Positions 17,471 to 27,773 of a stretch of DNA of 64,000 nt are shown piece after piece. Below the pieces are notes generated by a model, which did no database searches, was not told where the DNA came from, and saw nothing but the letters and a program-made list of their open reading frames with translations. Made by a program: the position numbers and the translations under genes. Source of the stretch: Paenibacillus hamazuiensis (GTDB lineage Bacteria > Bacillota > Bacilli > Paenibacillales > NBRC-103111); assembly GCF_023276405.1 (NCBI RefSeq), contig NZ_JALRMO010000001.1:3038001-3102000 (forward strand). Direction: 5' to 3'. The stretch's first letter is position 1, and each line of letters begins with the position of its first letter.

Positions 17471-17593
17471 GAGTTTTTGCGCCAGCAAAAACTGGCATCG
17501 TAAGTGTAGGCTGAGTTTTGCGAAGCAAAACTTGCTTCGTAAGCATAAGCTGAGTTTTTGCGCCAGCAAAAACTGGCATCGTAAGTGTAAGCC
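17471..17593 (-). repeat. Three tandem hairpin units upstream of the M16 gene
   Basis: Units 17471-17512, 17513-17551 and 17552-17593 are about 40 bases each. On the minus strand the outer units read ACGATGCCAGTTTTTGC followed by TGGCGCAAAAACTC. The middle unit reads ACGAAGCAAGTTTTGC and then TTCGCAAAACTC. Each can form AGTTTTTGC/GCAAAAACT or, alternatively, GCCAG/CTGGC (GAAGC/GCTTC in the middle unit). The last unit runs straight into CTTAGGAGG. A fourth unit precedes cheW at 49508. Confidence 0.8.
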
Positions 17594-17636
17594 TAAACCA
17601 ATCATTCAACTATGATAGCAAAAAGGCTACCCGGAC

Positions 17637-18653
17637 TCAACTTTCCGGAACACGCTTCGGCGAAATGACGTCGCTGACCGTACCAAGCCGCAATTTTTTT
17701 TCTTTGATGATGGAGATCATTTCGGCGAGCGCCTCGCTGGACGACGACGTCGGATGCATCAGGATAAGGCTGCCCGGCTCGACTCGTGCGCGAATTTTAT
17801 TAACAATCGTCCACGGCTCCGGCTTCCTCCAGTCGACCGTATCCAACGTCCACAAAATCGTTCGCAGCCCCAGGCTGTGGGCGATGTTCACCGTTTCCTG
17901 ATCGTAATCGCCGGAAGGCGGTGCAAACAGCACGTTTTTGGCCCCGAGCTCCTTGCTGAGAAGGTTTTGCGTCTTCACGATTTCCTCGGTCGCTTTTTGG
18001 CGGCTGAGCTGGCTCATGTTTTTGTGGGAGTAGGCGTGATTGGATACCTCATGGCCCCGCGCCATAATATCTTTGGCCACGTCAATGTTGCTTTTCAGCC
18101 AAGTCCCGTCGAAAAAAAACGTCGCATGCACGTTTTCCTTGTCCAGCACCTCGAGCATTTTCGGCAAATATTCGTTGCCCCAGGCAACGTTGATCATAAG
18201 GGCAACCATCGGCTTTTGCGGGTTGCCTTTATAAATCGGCTGCGCCCCCAGGTCATCGAGTCCGATTTGCGGCGAAACCTCCTTGAACACGTAAGGAATT
18301 TCTCCGGGAACGGCATGTTTTTGCGCGAGCAAAAACGTTTTCTCCACATCCACTTCCACCCCGTTCAGACCCGGTATCGCTTTCCAAACATGATCCAGCT
18401 TGGCGTTAATCGCGGGCTTTCTTAACTGTTCCGCCCCCTCCTTGATCCTCGTGAGGAGAAGGTCGCGTTCATCGCCCGTCATTTCGACCGTAGCGACAGC
18501 CGGCAGCGCAATGGCATAAGGGTCGGACAACACCATGTGATCGGTATGGCTTTTCACCTGATCGATAAACGTATTCACATCGCGCATTCCGCTTAAACCG
18601 AATAACACAATGACGAACAACCCCGAAGCGACAAGCAGCTTTACATTGACCAT
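17637..18653 (-). CDS. ylxY: Polysaccharide-deacetylase-family sporulation protein YlxY
   Basis: A 338-aa protein with an N-terminal membrane anchor (residues 5-22) and a C-terminal NodB-like (CE4) domain from about residue 145. The HxxxH zinc pair is present in SNHAYSH. The first CE4 motif, normally TFDDG, is replaced by ALMINVAWGNE, so the catalytic Asp pair is missing. YlxY of B. subtilis occupies the same place between pnpA and mlpA. I believe the altered motif is typical of this subfamily, and deacetylase activity should not be assumed. It is probably extracytoplasmic. Confidence 0.9.
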   Translation of the reverse strand: MVNVKLLVASGLFVIVLFGLSGMRDVNTFIDQVKSHTDHMVLSDPYAIALPAVATVEMTGDERDLLLTRIKEGAEQLRKPAINAKLDHVWKAIPGLNGVEVDVEKTFLLAQKHAVPGEIPYVFKEVSPQIGLDDLGAQPIYKGNPQKPMVALMINVAWGNEYLPKMLEVLDKENVHATFFFDGTWLKSNIDVAKDIMARGHEVSNHAYSHKNMSQLSRQKATEEIVKTQNLLSKELGAKNVLFAPPSGDYDQETVNIAHSLGLRTILWTLDTVDWRKPEPWTIVNKIRARVEPGSLILMHPTSSSSEALAEMISIIKEKKLRLGTVSDVISPKRVPES

Positions 18654-18734
18654 AACCGAACTCCCATTCCAGCTTTTACCCCCATACGTATGCAGAGCCG
18701 GACAAGTTTATACCCTCAAAAAGCCCATAAAAGC

Positions 18735-18764
18735 AAAAAAAGAGACAGATGAATCTGACTCTTT
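18735..18764 (-). terminator. pnp terminator
   Basis: On the minus strand GAGTCAGA pairs with TCTGTCTC around TTCA, followed by TTTTTTT, about 25 bases after the pnp stop. Confidence 0.88.
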
Positions 18765-18785
18765 CTCGTAGCCTTGGCACCTCTA

Positions 18786-20888
18786 TTAGGATTGTGCGGA
18801 AACTTCGGCTGTAAGCACGGCTTTTCTCGACAAATTGATGCGGCCTTGCTGATCGATTTCCGTTACCTTGACGGTAATTTTGTCTCCGATCTTCACGACG
18901 TCTTCCGTTTTGGCGACGCGTTCGGTTGACAATTGCGAGATATGGACAAGCCCTTCTTTGCCCGGCAAAATCTCAACGAAAGCGCCGAATTTCTCCACGC
19001 GTTTGACGGTGCCGAGATACGTTTCGCCGACGATGACTTCGCGGACGATGCCCTCGATGATGGAACGTGCTTTCTCATTCATCTCCTCATTGGACGATGC
19101 GATAAACACGCGGCCATCCTGCTCGATATCGATTTTTACGCCGGTTTCTTCGATGATCTTGTTGATGACTTTACCGCCTGCCCCGATGACATCGCGGATT
19201 TTATCCGGGTTGATCTGCATCGTAAGGATTTTCGGCGCGTACGGCGAAAGATTCGTTTTCGGCTCGGAGATGCGCTCCAGCATTTTGTTCAAAATGAACA
19301 TTCTGCCCTTCTTCGCCTGCTCCAAAGCTTGCTCCAAAATCGTCCGATCGATCCCGTCGATCTTGATGTCCATCTGCAGTGCGGTAACCCCTTTGGCGGT
19401 GCCGGCAACTTTGAAGTCCATATCGCCCAGATGGTCTTCCATCCCTTGGATGTCCGTCAAAATGGAGAAATGCTCTCCGTCCTTGATCAATCCCATCGCA
19501 ACCCCGGCTACCGGCGCTTTAATCGGTACGCCCGCATCCATCAGCGCCAAGGTGCTGGCGCAAATGCTCGCCTGCGATGTCGAACCGTTCGATTCGAGAA
19601 CTTCAGAGACGAGACGGATCGTATACGGAAATTCCACTTCCGATGGAATTATCGGCTCCAGCGCGCGTTCGCCAAGCGCTCCATGACCGATTTCGCGGCG
19701 GCCCGGCGGGCGGAGCGGTCTCGCTTCCCCTACGCTGAACGGCGGGAAGTTGTAATGATGCATGAACCGCTTGCTTTCTTCCAGATCGATGCCGTCCAAA
19801 ATTTGCACGTCGCCGAGCGCTCCGAGCGTACATACGCTAAGCGCCTGCGTTTGGCCGCGGGTAAACAGTCCCGAGCCGTGCGTGCGAGGCAGCAAGCTGA
19901 TATCGCATTCGATCGGACGAATTTCATCGAGCGCGCGGCCGTCCGGTCTTACTTTATCATGTGTAATCAGGCGGCGCACTTCTTCCTTAACGATATCATA
20001 CAGCGTTTCCTTCACGTCGGCCATCTTCTCAGGCGTTTCGGCATACACCGCGGTAAAGTGCTCGACCGCTTCGGCATTGATCGCGTCGATCGCTTCCTGG
20101 CGGGCATGCTTTTCCGGGATCTTGATCGCTTCGACGAGCCGCGCCTGCGCGAAAGCTCTAACTTCCTCGCTGACCGACGGCTCCACGCTATGTAAAATCA
20201 CTTCCATTTTCGGTTTGCCGTTTTCAGCCGTAAACTGCTCCTGCATCGCAACGATTTTGCGAATTTCATCATGGCCGAACATAATCGCTTCGAGCATGAC
20301 TTCCTCCGGCACTTCGTCCGCTCCCGCCTCGACCATCATGATCGCGTCTTTCGTGCCGGCAACGACCAGATGCACGTCGCTTTTGTCCGCCTGCTCCAGC
20401 GTCGGGTTGATAATGAATTGACCGTCAACACGACCGACGATAACGCCGCCGATCGGTCCGTTAAAAGGCACGTCGGAGATGCTGAGTGCTGCCGATACGC
20501 CGATCATCGCGGCAATTTCCGGCGAGCAGTCCTGATCGACGCTCATCACCATAGCTACAACCTGCACGTCGTTGCGGAATCCTTCGGGGAAGAGCGGACG
20601 AATCGGTCGGTCGGTCAAGCGGCCGGCCAAAATTGCTTTTTCGCTCGGACGTCCTTCTCTTTTAATAAAACCTCCCGGAATTTTACCCACCGAGTACAGC
20701 CGTTCCTCGTAATTCACCGTCAGCGGAAAGAAATCGAGGTCCTTCGGACCCGGAGATGCGGTGACCGTACATAACACGGACGTTTCACCGTACCGTGCCA
20801 TCACGGCGCCGTTCGCTTGCTTCGCCAAGCGTCCGGTTTCGAGGATTAAGGGCCTTCCGCCCAAATCCATTTGAATTCGTTTTTCCAT
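18786..20888 (-). CDS. pnp: Polyribonucleotide nucleotidyltransferase
   Basis: PNPase degrades RNA 3'-to-5' by phosphorolysis and forms part of mRNA turnover. The 700-aa product has two RNase PH domains (about 1-215 and 310-545; the second has [17 protein letters not shown]-like [14 protein letters not shown] and [11 protein letters not shown]), a KH domain (about 550-615) and an S1 domain (about 620-690). The ATG at 20888 follows GGAGG by 5 bases; the in-frame extension to 20948 lacks a ribosome site. Repeat copy D and a fragment GCTGGCGCAAAA shared with the mlpA/cheW hairpin units lie upstream. Confidence 0.96.
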   Translation of the reverse strand: MEKRIQMDLGGRPLILETGRLAKQANGAVMARYGETSVLCTVTASPGPKDLDFFPLTVNYEERLYSVGKIPGGFIKREGRPSEKAILAGRLTDRPIRPLFPEGFRNDVQVVAMVMSVDQDCSPEIAAMIGVSAALSISDVPFNGPIGGVIVGRVDGQFIINPTLEQADKSDVHLVVAGTKDAIMMVEAGADEVPEEVMLEAIMFGHDEIRKIVAMQEQFTAENGKPKMEVILHSVEPSVSEEVRAFAQARLVEAIKIPEKHARQEAIDAINAEAVEHFTAVYAETPEKMADVKETLYDIVKEEVRRLITHDKVRPDGRALDEIRPIECDISLLPRTHGSGLFTRGQTQALSVCTLGALGDVQILDGIDLEESKRFMHHYNFPPFSVGEARPLRPPGRREIGHGALGERALEPIIPSEVEFPYTIRLVSEVLESNGSTSQASICASTLALMDAGVPIKAPVAGVAMGLIKDGEHFSILTDIQGMEDHLGDMDFKVAGTAKGVTALQMDIKIDGIDRTILEQALEQAKKGRMFILNKMLERISEPKTNLSPYAPKILTMQINPDKIRDVIGAGGKVINKIIEETGVKIDIEQDGRVFIASSNEEMNEKARSIIEGIVREVIVGETYLGTVKRVEKFGAFVEILPGKEGLVHISQLSTERVAKTEDVVKIGDKITVKVTEIDQQGRINLSRKAVLTAEVSAQS

Positions 20889-21003
20889 GTTTGCCTCCTT
20901 CGAGCTAAATGAACAAGCCGGTTTTGCGCCAGCGTGATGTCTTACCAATTCTGCATATTGTCCAGTATTTCCTTCTTTTTATTAAAATAAAATGGAGGGT
21001 GGT

Positions 21004-21261
21004 TTCCCCCCTAAATCCCCCCACCGGGGGGACCCCAGGCGCTCAGGCGCCCTGGACCCGCCCGATATGCGTGACTACTCGCTGCTAGTTCGCGTTTGTC
21101 CGGCATGGATTTATTGCTATTAGGCAATAAATCCTATGCCGGACACGCTGTACTTTTGACGCGATACTTTTGAAGTTACTGAGTGCCTCGGGCTCGCGTT
21201 TGACGGCATAGGTTTTGCTGTCGCAAAACTGTATGTCGTCACGCTTTACTGCGCTGCTAGC
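21004..21261 (+). repeat. Dispersed hairpin element, copy D
   Basis: Parts in order: CCCCCCTAAATCCCCCC-acc-GGGGGGACCCC; CCAGGCGC-tcag-GCGCCCTGG; ACCCGCC; CGCTGCTAGTTCGCGTTT; hairpin 1 at 21098-21144 (GTCCGGCATGGATTTATTGC arm, loop TATTAG); ACACGCTGTACTTTTG; linker with GTGCCTCGGGCTCGCGTTT; hairpin 2 at 21202-21240 (loop TGTC); ACGCTTTACTG. It is nearly identical to copy C in hairpin 1. It lies between the rpsO terminator and pnp. Confidence 0.85.
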
Positions 21262-21283
21262 AAATATTTTTCTCACCCAATAG

Positions 21284-21356
21284 CAAAAAGCAACCGGCTC
21301 GCACCGCCTTGCACGCCCGAAGGGCATGTGACTTGGCGGCGCGGCATGGTTGCTTT
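21284..21356 (-). terminator. rpsO terminator
   Basis: On the minus strand an 18-base imperfect stem (AACCATGCCGCGCCGCC with GGCGGTGCGAGCCGGTT) encloses a smaller GCCCTTCGGGC hairpin and ends in GCTTTTTGC, about 15 bases after the rpsO stop. The stem is unusually long for a terminator. Confidence 0.8.
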
Positions 21357-21371
21357 CCGAAGACAAAACAA

Positions 21372-21641
21372 TTATCTGCGCAATCCGAGTTTTTCAATCA
21401 GGGCGCTGTAACGGTTAACGTCTTTGTTTTTCAAGTACGTCAACAGCTTCCGGCGCTGACCAACCATTTTCAAAAGACCACGGCGGGAATGATGATCCTT
21501 CTTGTGAGTCTTCAAGTGGTTCGTCAAGTTAACGATGTTTTCCGTCAGGATAGCGATTTGCACTTCAGGAGACCCCGTATCGCTTTCATGCGTTTTGTGA
21601 GTCTGAATCAGCTGCGTTTTGCGCTCTTGCGTCAATGCCAT
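21372..21641 (-). CDS. rpsO: 30S ribosomal protein S15
   Basis: S15 binds the central domain of 16S rRNA early in 30S assembly. The 89-aa product starts [12 protein letters not shown] and has [17 protein letters not shown] and the [20 protein letters not shown] signature. GGAGGTG precedes the ATG at 21641 by 6 bases; an upstream in-frame start at 21656 is not supported. It has its own promoter and terminator and lies between ribF and pnp, as in many bacteria. Confidence 0.97.
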   Translation of the reverse strand: MALTQERKTQLIQTHKTHESDTGSPEVQIAILTENIVNLTNHLKTHKKDHHSRRGLLKMVGQRRKLLTYLKNKDVNRYSALIEKLGLRR

Positions 21642-21762
21642 CCCAATCACCTCCAATTCTTCGTAATATCCCCGTTAGCCCAGAAGTCGTCGGAGTGCTC
21701 GAACTTCCAAGCCAAGGTTCGCATTTGGTGCCTGAGCCGCAATCGGCTGGGCAACGATTTAC

Positions 21763-21792
21763 AGTATAACATACCGGGGAAGCAAAAGTAAA
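21763..21792 (-). promoter_or_regulatory. Putative rpsO promoter
   Basis: TTTACT (21792-21787) and TATACT (21768-21763) on the minus strand have an 18-base spacer, with TGT before the -10 (extended form). The leader of about 120 bases holds a GCC/GGC-closed hairpin near 21728-21752 that could bind S15; I cannot confirm a known S15 leader motif. Confidence 0.5.
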
Positions 21793-21799
21793 ATGCGAA

Positions 21800-22738
21800 T
21801 TACGCTTTTTCGGCGAAAAGCGATCTTGCCAGATCGGCGTCTCTCTGAATTTGCGCAATGAGCTGCTCCACGGATGCGAATTTTTGCTCCGCACGAATGA
21901 AAGAAATAAGTTCAACGGCAGCCTTCTTCCCGTACAGGTCGCCGGAAAAATCAAACAGATGAGCTTCGACCGTCGGCTTGCTTTCATCGTCCGCAAACGT
22001 AGGCTTGACGCCGATGTTCATCACTCCGTTGAAGACGGTGCCCTCGGTAAAAACCCGAACGGCGTACACGCCGTTCATCGGGAGCACGTAAGAGGAAGAA
22101 ACGGCAATGTTGGCGGTCGGAAAACCGATCGTCCTTCCTCGTTTGTGGCCGTGCACGACGTCGCCTTCCAGACGGTAAGGGCGTCCGAGCAGCCGGGCTG
22201 CTTGCTCCACCTTGCCTTCCGCGAGGTGCTCCCGAATGAGCGTGCTGCTTACTTTGCTGCCGCCCTGATGAAAGGGGCGCACCACTTCGACGGCAAATCG
22301 CCCTTTGGCCAGCTCGCAAAGCGTGTCGGGGGTGCCGAGCCCTTTATAGCCGAATGTAAAATCGAAACCGACGATCACGGTATCGACCTTCATCGGGATC
22401 AGCACCTGCTCGACAAACTGCTCCGGGGATACACGCATAAAATCGGTGTCAAACGCAACCATATAAGTATACTGTACGCCGAGCCGCTCAAACTGCTTCA
22501 ATTTCTCCTCAAGCGGGGTGAGCAGCTTCACATATTTCGCCTGACCCAGCACCTGCCTCGGATGCGGATGAAACGTCATGATCGAGCAGGGCAAATGAAG
22601 CTTTTCCGCCAGCGTCACCGCCCGCCGGATCACTTCGGCATGCCCCAGATGGACCCCGTCGAATTCCCCGATGGCCAGCACCTGGCGGCGAATTGGCTCC
22701 GTCTCATTTAATGGGTAAGTCAATTGTATCGTCTGCAA
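21800..22738 (-). CDS. ribF: Bifunctional riboflavin kinase/FAD synthetase
   Basis: It makes FMN from riboflavin and FAD from FMN. The 312-aa protein has an N-terminal nucleotidyltransferase domain (AIGEFDGVHLGHAEVI, then GFDFTFGYKGLGT) and a C-terminal riboflavin kinase domain with GHKRGRTIGFPTANI and PMNGVYAV. It is the last gene of the rimP-to-ribF run, 34 bases after truB. No FMN riboswitch is seen. Confidence 0.95.
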   Translation of the reverse strand: MQTIQLTYPLNETEPIRRQVLAIGEFDGVHLGHAEVIRRAVTLAEKLHLPCSIMTFHPHPRQVLGQAKYVKLLTPLEEKLKQFERLGVQYTYMVAFDTDFMRVSPEQFVEQVLIPMKVDTVIVGFDFTFGYKGLGTPDTLCELAKGRFAVEVVRPFHQGGSKVSSTLIREHLAEGKVEQAARLLGRPYRLEGDVVHGHKRGRTIGFPTANIAVSSSYVLPMNGVYAVRVFTEGTVFNGVMNIGVKPTFADDESKPTVEAHLFDFSGDLYGKKAAVELISFIRAEQKFASVEQLIAQIQRDADLARSLFAEKA

Positions 22739-22771
22739 AATCGTTCCACCTTCAATTCCGCACCTGACTGG

Positions 22772-23689
22772 TTAAGAAAACACTTTGACCGGCTTCAGCT
22801 TCCGGTCCGCCGCTTCCCACTCAAAAATGCCGATAAACTCGTTTTGCGGGGAATACGCTCTAACCGTCGTATTCGCTTCGGCCTCAAACACGGGCAGCCG
22901 TATTTTTTGCCCTTGAAGCGCCTGCTTCGTCTGCGTTTCATTCAACTCGAGCTTCGGTAAAAATGCAATGGCACGGTCCGCCGCGAGAAGCAGCGTGTGC
23001 AGCGTCCCTTCCTTTTGATGCTCCTCCACCTGCTCCAACGTGACGCACTGGCCGATCCCGATGTTGCCCGTGCTCGTCCTCACCAAATGTGACATGACGG
23101 CAGGATAACCCAAATCTTTGCCAATATCGACACACAACGTCCGGATATACGTGCCCTTCGAGCAGCGAACGCGGAAACGAATTTCCGGATAAGGCCGGTC
23201 CATCTCGGCGGAAAGCATTTCGATTTCATAAATCGTCACTTTACGCGATTTACGTTCGATTTCCTTGCCTTCGCGCGCCAATTCGTACAAACGTTTGCCG
23301 TCCACTTTCACCGCCGAAAACATCGGCGGCACCTGCTCGATTTCGCCCACAAACGTCTGCAGCACCTGTTCAACCTGCTGTCGCGTGAGAGAAACCGAAT
23401 CCGCTCTCGAGGTTACGGTTCCGGAAGCATCTTCCGTATCGGTAGCGAAACCGATCGTCAAGGCCGCTTCATACTCCTTCGGAAGCTCCTGAATGTATTC
23501 GACAAGCCGGGTTGCCCGGCCTATGCAAAGCGGAAGCACCCCGGTGACTTGAGGGTCCAGCGTGCCGGTATGGCCGATACGTTTTTCCCTCGTGATTCGC
23601 CGCACCTTTGCAACAACATCGTGCGAGGTCCATCCCGCAGGCTTCAAAATCGGCAAAATGCCTTCCAAAGCCGTTTCCGTCGTCGTCAT
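22772..23689 (-). CDS. truB: tRNA pseudouridine-55 synthase
   Basis: TruB isomerises uridine 55 in the T-loop of tRNAs. The 305-aa protein starts with a short extension and then GILPILKPAGWTSHDVV; the catalytic aspartate is in HTGTLDPQVTGVLPLCIGRATR (near residue 43). CSKGTYIRTLCVDIG supports the family, and a C-terminal PUA-like part follows. The ATG overlaps the nrnA stop (ATGA). Confidence 0.95.
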   Translation of the reverse strand: MTTTETALEGILPILKPAGWTSHDVVAKVRRITREKRIGHTGTLDPQVTGVLPLCIGRATRLVEYIQELPKEYEAALTIGFATDTEDASGTVTSRADSVSLTRQQVEQVLQTFVGEIEQVPPMFSAVKVDGKRLYELAREGKEIERKSRKVTIYEIEMLSAEMDRPYPEIRFRVRCSKGTYIRTLCVDIGKDLGYPAVMSHLVRTSTGNIGIGQCVTLEQVEEHQKEGTLHTLLLAADRAIAFLPKLELNETQTKQALQGQKIRLPVFEAEANTTVRAYSPQNEFIGIFEWEAADRKLKPVKVFS

Positions 23690-24675
23690 AACGTTTTCCC
23701 CACTTCGTCCACCACTCGCTTGATGACCTCGCTCAGCTTTCCGTGTACCGTGCAGCCGGCGGCGCGAACGTGACCGCCTCCGCCGAAGCGCTTGGCGAGC
23801 TGAGCCACGTCGACGCGTCCCGCGGAGCGGAAGCTGACTTTGACCTGATCTCCTTCGCGTTCCTTGAACAATATGCCGACCTCGACGCCTTCCACGTTTC
23901 TCGGGTAGTTGACAAGCCCGTCCATGTCTTCGCTGGCGGCACCGAATTGCTGCACCTCGTCCATCGTTACATGAAGCCAGGCAACCTTTTGATCATGGGC
24001 GAAAGAAAGAGTTTGCAGCGCCTGCTTGAGCAGGCTGATTTGCGGAACCGTGATTGTTTCGAGCAGCCTCTCGGCCAGCTCGTACCCTTTCACGCCAAGC
24101 CGGAGCATCTCCGCAGCGATATGCATCACCTTCGGCGACGTGTTCGCGTAACGAAATCCGCCGGTATCGGTGAGCAATCCGGAATAAATGCAAATATTGA
24201 GCGGTTCGGTCATGTTCAGCTTCATATGTACGGCAAGGTCATAAAGCACTTCCACCGTCGCCGCGGCGTCATCGCGGACCAGATTCGTATGGCCGAAACG
24301 GTCGTTCGTGGCGTGATGGTCGATATTCAGCAGCTCGGCCTGAGGGGCAAACCATGTGTGAACGGCGCCGATCCTTGCGAAATCGGCGCAATCCACGCTG
24401 ATGATATGGCGGTAAGTCCGCTGCATGGACGAATCGTCGCAGCTTGTTATCGTCTGATTCCCGGCCATATACAAAAATTTCCCAGGCATCCTGCCTTCGT
24501 TGATGAGCGTATACGTTTTGCCCAGTTGGCGGAGCATCCATCCGACCGCAAACGTAGAGCCGGCCGCATCTCCGTCCGGCTGTACGTGGGAAACGACGAG
24601 AAAGTCGTCGCGGTCCGAGATGAACCGGGCTGCCGCTTCAAGCTGAGCCTCGTAACCCTGCTGCCCGTCCATCAT
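23686..24675 (-). CDS. nrnA: DHH-family oligoribonuclease / pAp phosphatase NrnA
   Basis: It degrades short oligoribonucleotides and 3'-phosphoadenosine 5'-phosphate. The 329-aa protein has the DHH domain ([11 protein letters not shown] near residue 35, DCADF, and NIDHHATND near 116) and the C-terminal DHHA1 domain with GGGHVRAAG. It overlaps both rbfA and truB by four bases (ATGA junctions). B. subtilis has ylxP here and nrnA elsewhere. Confidence 0.93.
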   Translation of the reverse strand: MMDGQQGYEAQLEAAARFISDRDDFLVVSHVQPDGDAAGSTFAVGWMLRQLGKTYTLINEGRMPGKFLYMAGNQTITSCDDSSMQRTYRHIISVDCADFARIGAVHTWFAPQAELLNIDHHATNDRFGHTNLVRDDAAATVEVLYDLAVHMKLNMTEPLNICIYSGLLTDTGGFRYANTSPKVMHIAAEMLRLGVKGYELAERLLETITVPQISLLKQALQTLSFAHDQKVAWLHVTMDEVQQFGAASEDMDGLVNYPRNVEGVEVGILFKEREGDQVKVSFRSAGRVDVAQLAKRFGGGGHVRAAGCTVHGKLSEVIKRVVDEVGKTL

Positions 24676-25028
24676 GAGTTTACGTTCCCCGTGTTGATGC
24701 GGTCCAGCAGCTGCTCGATCCGGCTTCCGTAATCGATCGACGCATCGAATTTGAATAGAAGCTCCGGAATTTTGCGCAGCCGGATCCGTTTGCCCAGTTC
24801 GGAGCGGATAAAGCCGGAGCTGCGGGACAACGCCTTTAACGTCTCTTCCTTTTGCTCATCGGAGCCCATGACGCTCAAAAAAACTTTAGCCTGGGAAAAA
24901 TCGTTCGTGACTTCGACGCCCGTTACGGTAATGAAGCCGATTCTAGGGTCTTTGAGCTCGGCTTGAATGATTTGGCTGATCTCTTTCTTGATCTGCTCGC
25001 CGACTCTGCCTACGCGAACTTTAGCCAT
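24672..25028 (-). CDS. rbfA: 30S ribosome-binding factor A
   Basis: RbfA acts in late 16S rRNA and 30S maturation. The 118-aa single KH-like domain protein has the family segments [44 protein letters not shown] and [20 protein letters not shown]. Its AGAGGTGA lies across the infB stop, 6 bases before the ATG. Confidence 0.96.
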   Translation of the reverse strand: MAKVRVGRVGEQIKKEISQIIQAELKDPRIGFITVTGVEVTNDFSQAKVFLSVMGSDEQKEETLKALSRSSGFIRSELGKRIRLRKIPELLFKFDASIDYGSRIEQLLDRINTGNVNS

Positions 25029-25034
25029 GACCTA

Positions 25035-27773
25035 TCACCTCTCCACGGTTTCCATTACGAACGCTTCGATCGTATCTCCCTCTTTAATATCGTTGAATCT
25101 TTCGAGAGAAATTCCGCACTCGTAGCCTTGCGCCACTTCCCGGGCATCGTCCTTAAACCGCTTGAGCGAGTCGATCTTGCCCTCGTAAACTACGATGCCG
25201 TTGCGAATGAGACGGGCTTCGGCGTTGCGGGAAATTTTGCCCGAGGTGACCATACATCCTGCGATCGTACCGACCTTGGACACCTTAAACACATTTCTAA
25301 CCTCAGCATGCCCAATGACGTTTTCTTTGTATACGGGATCGAGCATTCCTTTCATTGCCGCTTCGATTTCGTCGATCACGTTGTAAATGACGTTGTGCAG
25401 ACGGATGTCCACCTTTTCCTGCTCAGCCGTCAATTTCGCTTGCGGCTCCGGTCGTACGTTGAAGCCAATGACGATCGCATTGGACGCGGAAGCGAGGATA
25501 ACGTCGGATTCGGTGATAGCACCTACGCCGTTATGCAAAATTTTAACGCGCACTCCTTCGATGTCGATTTTCGCCAGCGAACCTTTGAGCGCCTCGACGG
25601 AGCCCTGGACATCGCCTTTGATGATGACATTAAGGTCTTTGATCTCGCCGTCCTTGATGTGCTTGTACAGATCGTCCAGCGTAACGCGAGCGTTGGCGCC
25701 CATTTCCGCCTGACGCTGGGTCACCGCGCGTTTCTCCGCGATCGCTCTCGCCTTGCGTTCATCCTCGAACGCCATAAACGGATCGCCCGCTTGCGGCACT
25801 TCGGTGAGGCCGGTAATCTCCACCGGTGTAGATGGACCAGCTTCCTTCAGCTTCTTGCCTTTATCGTTGACCATCGCGCGCACGCGGCCAAAGCAGTTGC
25901 CGGCTACGAAGCTGTCGCCGATTTTAAGCGTACCGTGCTGGATAAGAACGCGGGCAACCGGGCCTTTTCCTTTGTCGAGCTCGGCCTCGATGACCGTGCC
26001 GCGGGCACGTTTGTTCGGGTTCGCCTTCAGCTCCTGTACTTCGGCAACGAGCAAAATCATGTCGAGCAGGTTTTCCAAACCGATGCGCTGCTTCGCCGAG
26101 ACGTTGCAGAAAATCGTATCGCCGCCCCATGCTTCTGGAACGAGCTCGTATTCGGTCAGCTCCTGCATGATGCGATCGGCATTCGCATCCGGCTTGTCGA
26201 TTTTGTTTACCGCTACGATGATCGGCACTTTGGCCGCCTTCGCATGGTTGATCGCCTCGATCGTTTGCGGCATGACGCCGTCGTCCGCAGCTACGACCAA
26301 GATCGTAATATCCGTTACCTGAGCGCCGCGGGCACGCATCGAAGTAAACGCTTCGTGACCCGGCGTATCAAGGAAGGTAATTTTCTTGCCGTGAATCTCA
26401 ACTTGATATGCGCCGATATGCTGAGTAATGCCGCCAGCTTCGCCTTCGGTGACGTTCGTTTTGCGGATCGAGTCGAGCAAGGTTGTTTTCCCGTGGTCGA
26501 CGTGGCCCATGATCGTAACGACCGGCGGGCGTTCAAGTAAATCCGCTTCGTCGTCTTTTTCCTCGACAAGTTCGAATTTGTCTTCCTCAACCGGAATTTT
26601 CACTTCCACTTCCACGCCGAACTCGGCGGCAAGCAGTAGAATCGCGTCGATCTCGAGTTCCTGGTTGATAGTCGCCATCACGCCGAGGAACAACAGTTTC
26701 TTGATGACCTCCGAAGCATCCTTATGCAGCAGTTTGGCGGCCTCGCCGACCGTCATATTGCCGCGGACGATGATTTTCTTCGGTGTGTTATCAATTTTTT
26801 CTCTGCGCGGAGGTTCTGGCGTACGGCCTCTATTATTGTTGAAACGGTTGCCTCCAGGTCGGTTGCCCCCGCTCCTCAGGTTGCTTTGCTTGTTATCGTC
26901 GAAACGTTTCTGCGCCGGTTTTGTCTTTTTCGTCGTTTTGCCGGTCGATACGTTCGTATCGTCCAGATCAAGCTCGATTACGTCTTTCGCATTTTGCGGG
27001 CTGGACGCAACCGCTTTTTGCGCGACAAACTGAGCTTTCGGCTCGTGATGTTTGCGCGGACCTCCGGCGTTGTTATTGTTCTGCCGCTGCTCGAAGCCGC
27101 GGTTCCGGTTCTGATTTTGGTTTCCATTGCCGCTTTGCTGGAAGTTGCCCTGCTGCTGCCCTCCGCCGCGCTGTTCGTTCGGACGGCCGCCGCCTTGTCC
27201 TTGCTGCTGGCCGCCTTGTGGACGCTGCTGCTGGCCGCCGCGGTTATCGCGGTACTGATTGCCTTGCTGGCCTTGACCGCCTGGACGGTTTTGCTGCTGA
27301 CCGCCGCCGCGGTTGTCGCGGTGCTGATTGCCCTGTTGGCCTTGGCCTGCCGGACGGTTTTGCTGCCCGCCGCGATTATCGCGCTGCTGATTGCCGTACT
27401 GGCCTCCGCCTTGGCGGTTTTGCTGGCCCTGCTGCTGCGGCCGGCCTTGGCCTCCTTGCTGGTGCTGCGGTCTGGCCTGCTGGGTGCCCGACGCCGAAGC
27501 CGCCTGGACGGATGCCGCCGGCCTTTGCCCTTCCGGTCTTTGCCCCTGCGGAGCGGCCGGTTTCGGAGCCCCCCCGCCCTGCTTCGCTGCCGCTCCCGCC
27601 TTAATATCGCGGAAAAATTTTTCGACCGCATCCACCGCTTCATTTTCCATGACGCTCATATGGTTGTTCACTGGAATGTTTAATCGTTTTAAAATCGTAA
27701 TGATCTCCTTGCTGCTCATATTCAAGTTTTTCGCATATTCGTAAACTCGCAGTTTGTTGTCTTGTTTATTCAA
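25035..27773 (-). CDS. infB: Translation initiation factor IF-2
   Basis: IF-2 is the GTPase that places initiator tRNA on the 30S subunit and promotes subunit joining. The 912-aa protein has an N-terminal IF2N domain ([20 protein letters not shown]), a low-complexity Gln/Gly/Arg/Asn region (about 70-240) with degenerate repeats of [20 protein letters not shown] type, a second IF2N (about 325-380), and the G domain with GHVDHGKTT near residue 419, DTPGH and NKID. Domains II-IV follow. The start is TTG at 27773, seven bases after GGAGGTG and overlapping the ylxQ stop (TTGA). Long reverse-strand frames over the repeat region are shadows. Confidence 0.96.
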   Translation of the reverse strand: MNKQDNKLRVYEYAKNLNMSSKEIITILKRLNIPVNNHMSVMENEAVDAVEKFFRDIKAGAAAKQGGGAPKPAAPQGQRPEGQRPAASVQAASASGTQQARPQHQQGGQGRPQQQGQQNRQGGGQYGNQQRDNRGGQQNRPAGQGQQGNQHRDNRGGGQQQNRPGGQGQQGNQYRDNRGGQQQRPQGGQQQGQGGGRPNEQRGGGQQQGNFQQSGNGNQNQNRNRGFEQRQNNNNAGGPRKHHEPKAQFVAQKAVASSPQNAKDVIELDLDDTNVSTGKTTKKTKPAQKRFDDNKQSNLRSGGNRPGGNRFNNNRGRTPEPPRREKIDNTPKKIIVRGNMTVGEAAKLLHKDASEVIKKLLFLGVMATINQELEIDAILLLAAEFGVEVEVKIPVEEDKFELVEEKDDEADLLERPPVVTIMGHVDHGKTTLLDSIRKTNVTEGEAGGITQHIGAYQVEIHGKKITFLDTPGHEAFTSMRARGAQVTDITILVVAADDGVMPQTIEAINHAKAAKVPIIVAVNKIDKPDANADRIMQELTEYELVPEAWGGDTIFCNVSAKQRIGLENLLDMILLVAEVQELKANPNKRARGTVIEAELDKGKGPVARVLIQHGTLKIGDSFVAGNCFGRVRAMVNDKGKKLKEAGPSTPVEITGLTEVPQAGDPFMAFEDERKARAIAEKRAVTQRQAEMGANARVTLDDLYKHIKDGEIKDLNVIIKGDVQGSVEALKGSLAKIDIEGVRVKILHNGVGAITESDVILASASNAIVIGFNVRPEPQAKLTAEQEKVDIRLHNVIYNVIDEIEAAMKGMLDPVYKENVIGHAEVRNVFKVSKVGTIAGCMVTSGKISRNAEARLIRNGIVVYEGKIDSLKRFKDDAREVAQGYECGISLERFNDIKEGDTIEAFVMETVER

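Noticed and set aside
17471-17593. Three direct 40-base repeats, possible CRISPR array
   Set aside because: The units touch without spacers, differ from each other, are palindromic and continue into a ribosome site. No cas gene is present.
18307-18327. GTTTTTGC-gcga-GCAAAAAC hairpin, similar to the mlpA/cheW units
   Set aside because: It is inside the ylxY coding frame (Phe-Leu-Leu-Ala-Gln-Lys) and lacks the GCCAG/CTGGC alternative and the CTTAGGAGG junction.
26724-27683. Long plus-strand open frame opposite infB
   Set aside because: It mirrors the Gln/Gly/Arg repeat codons of IF-2, has no ribosome site, and its hydrophobic Leu/Ala product is a composition artefact.
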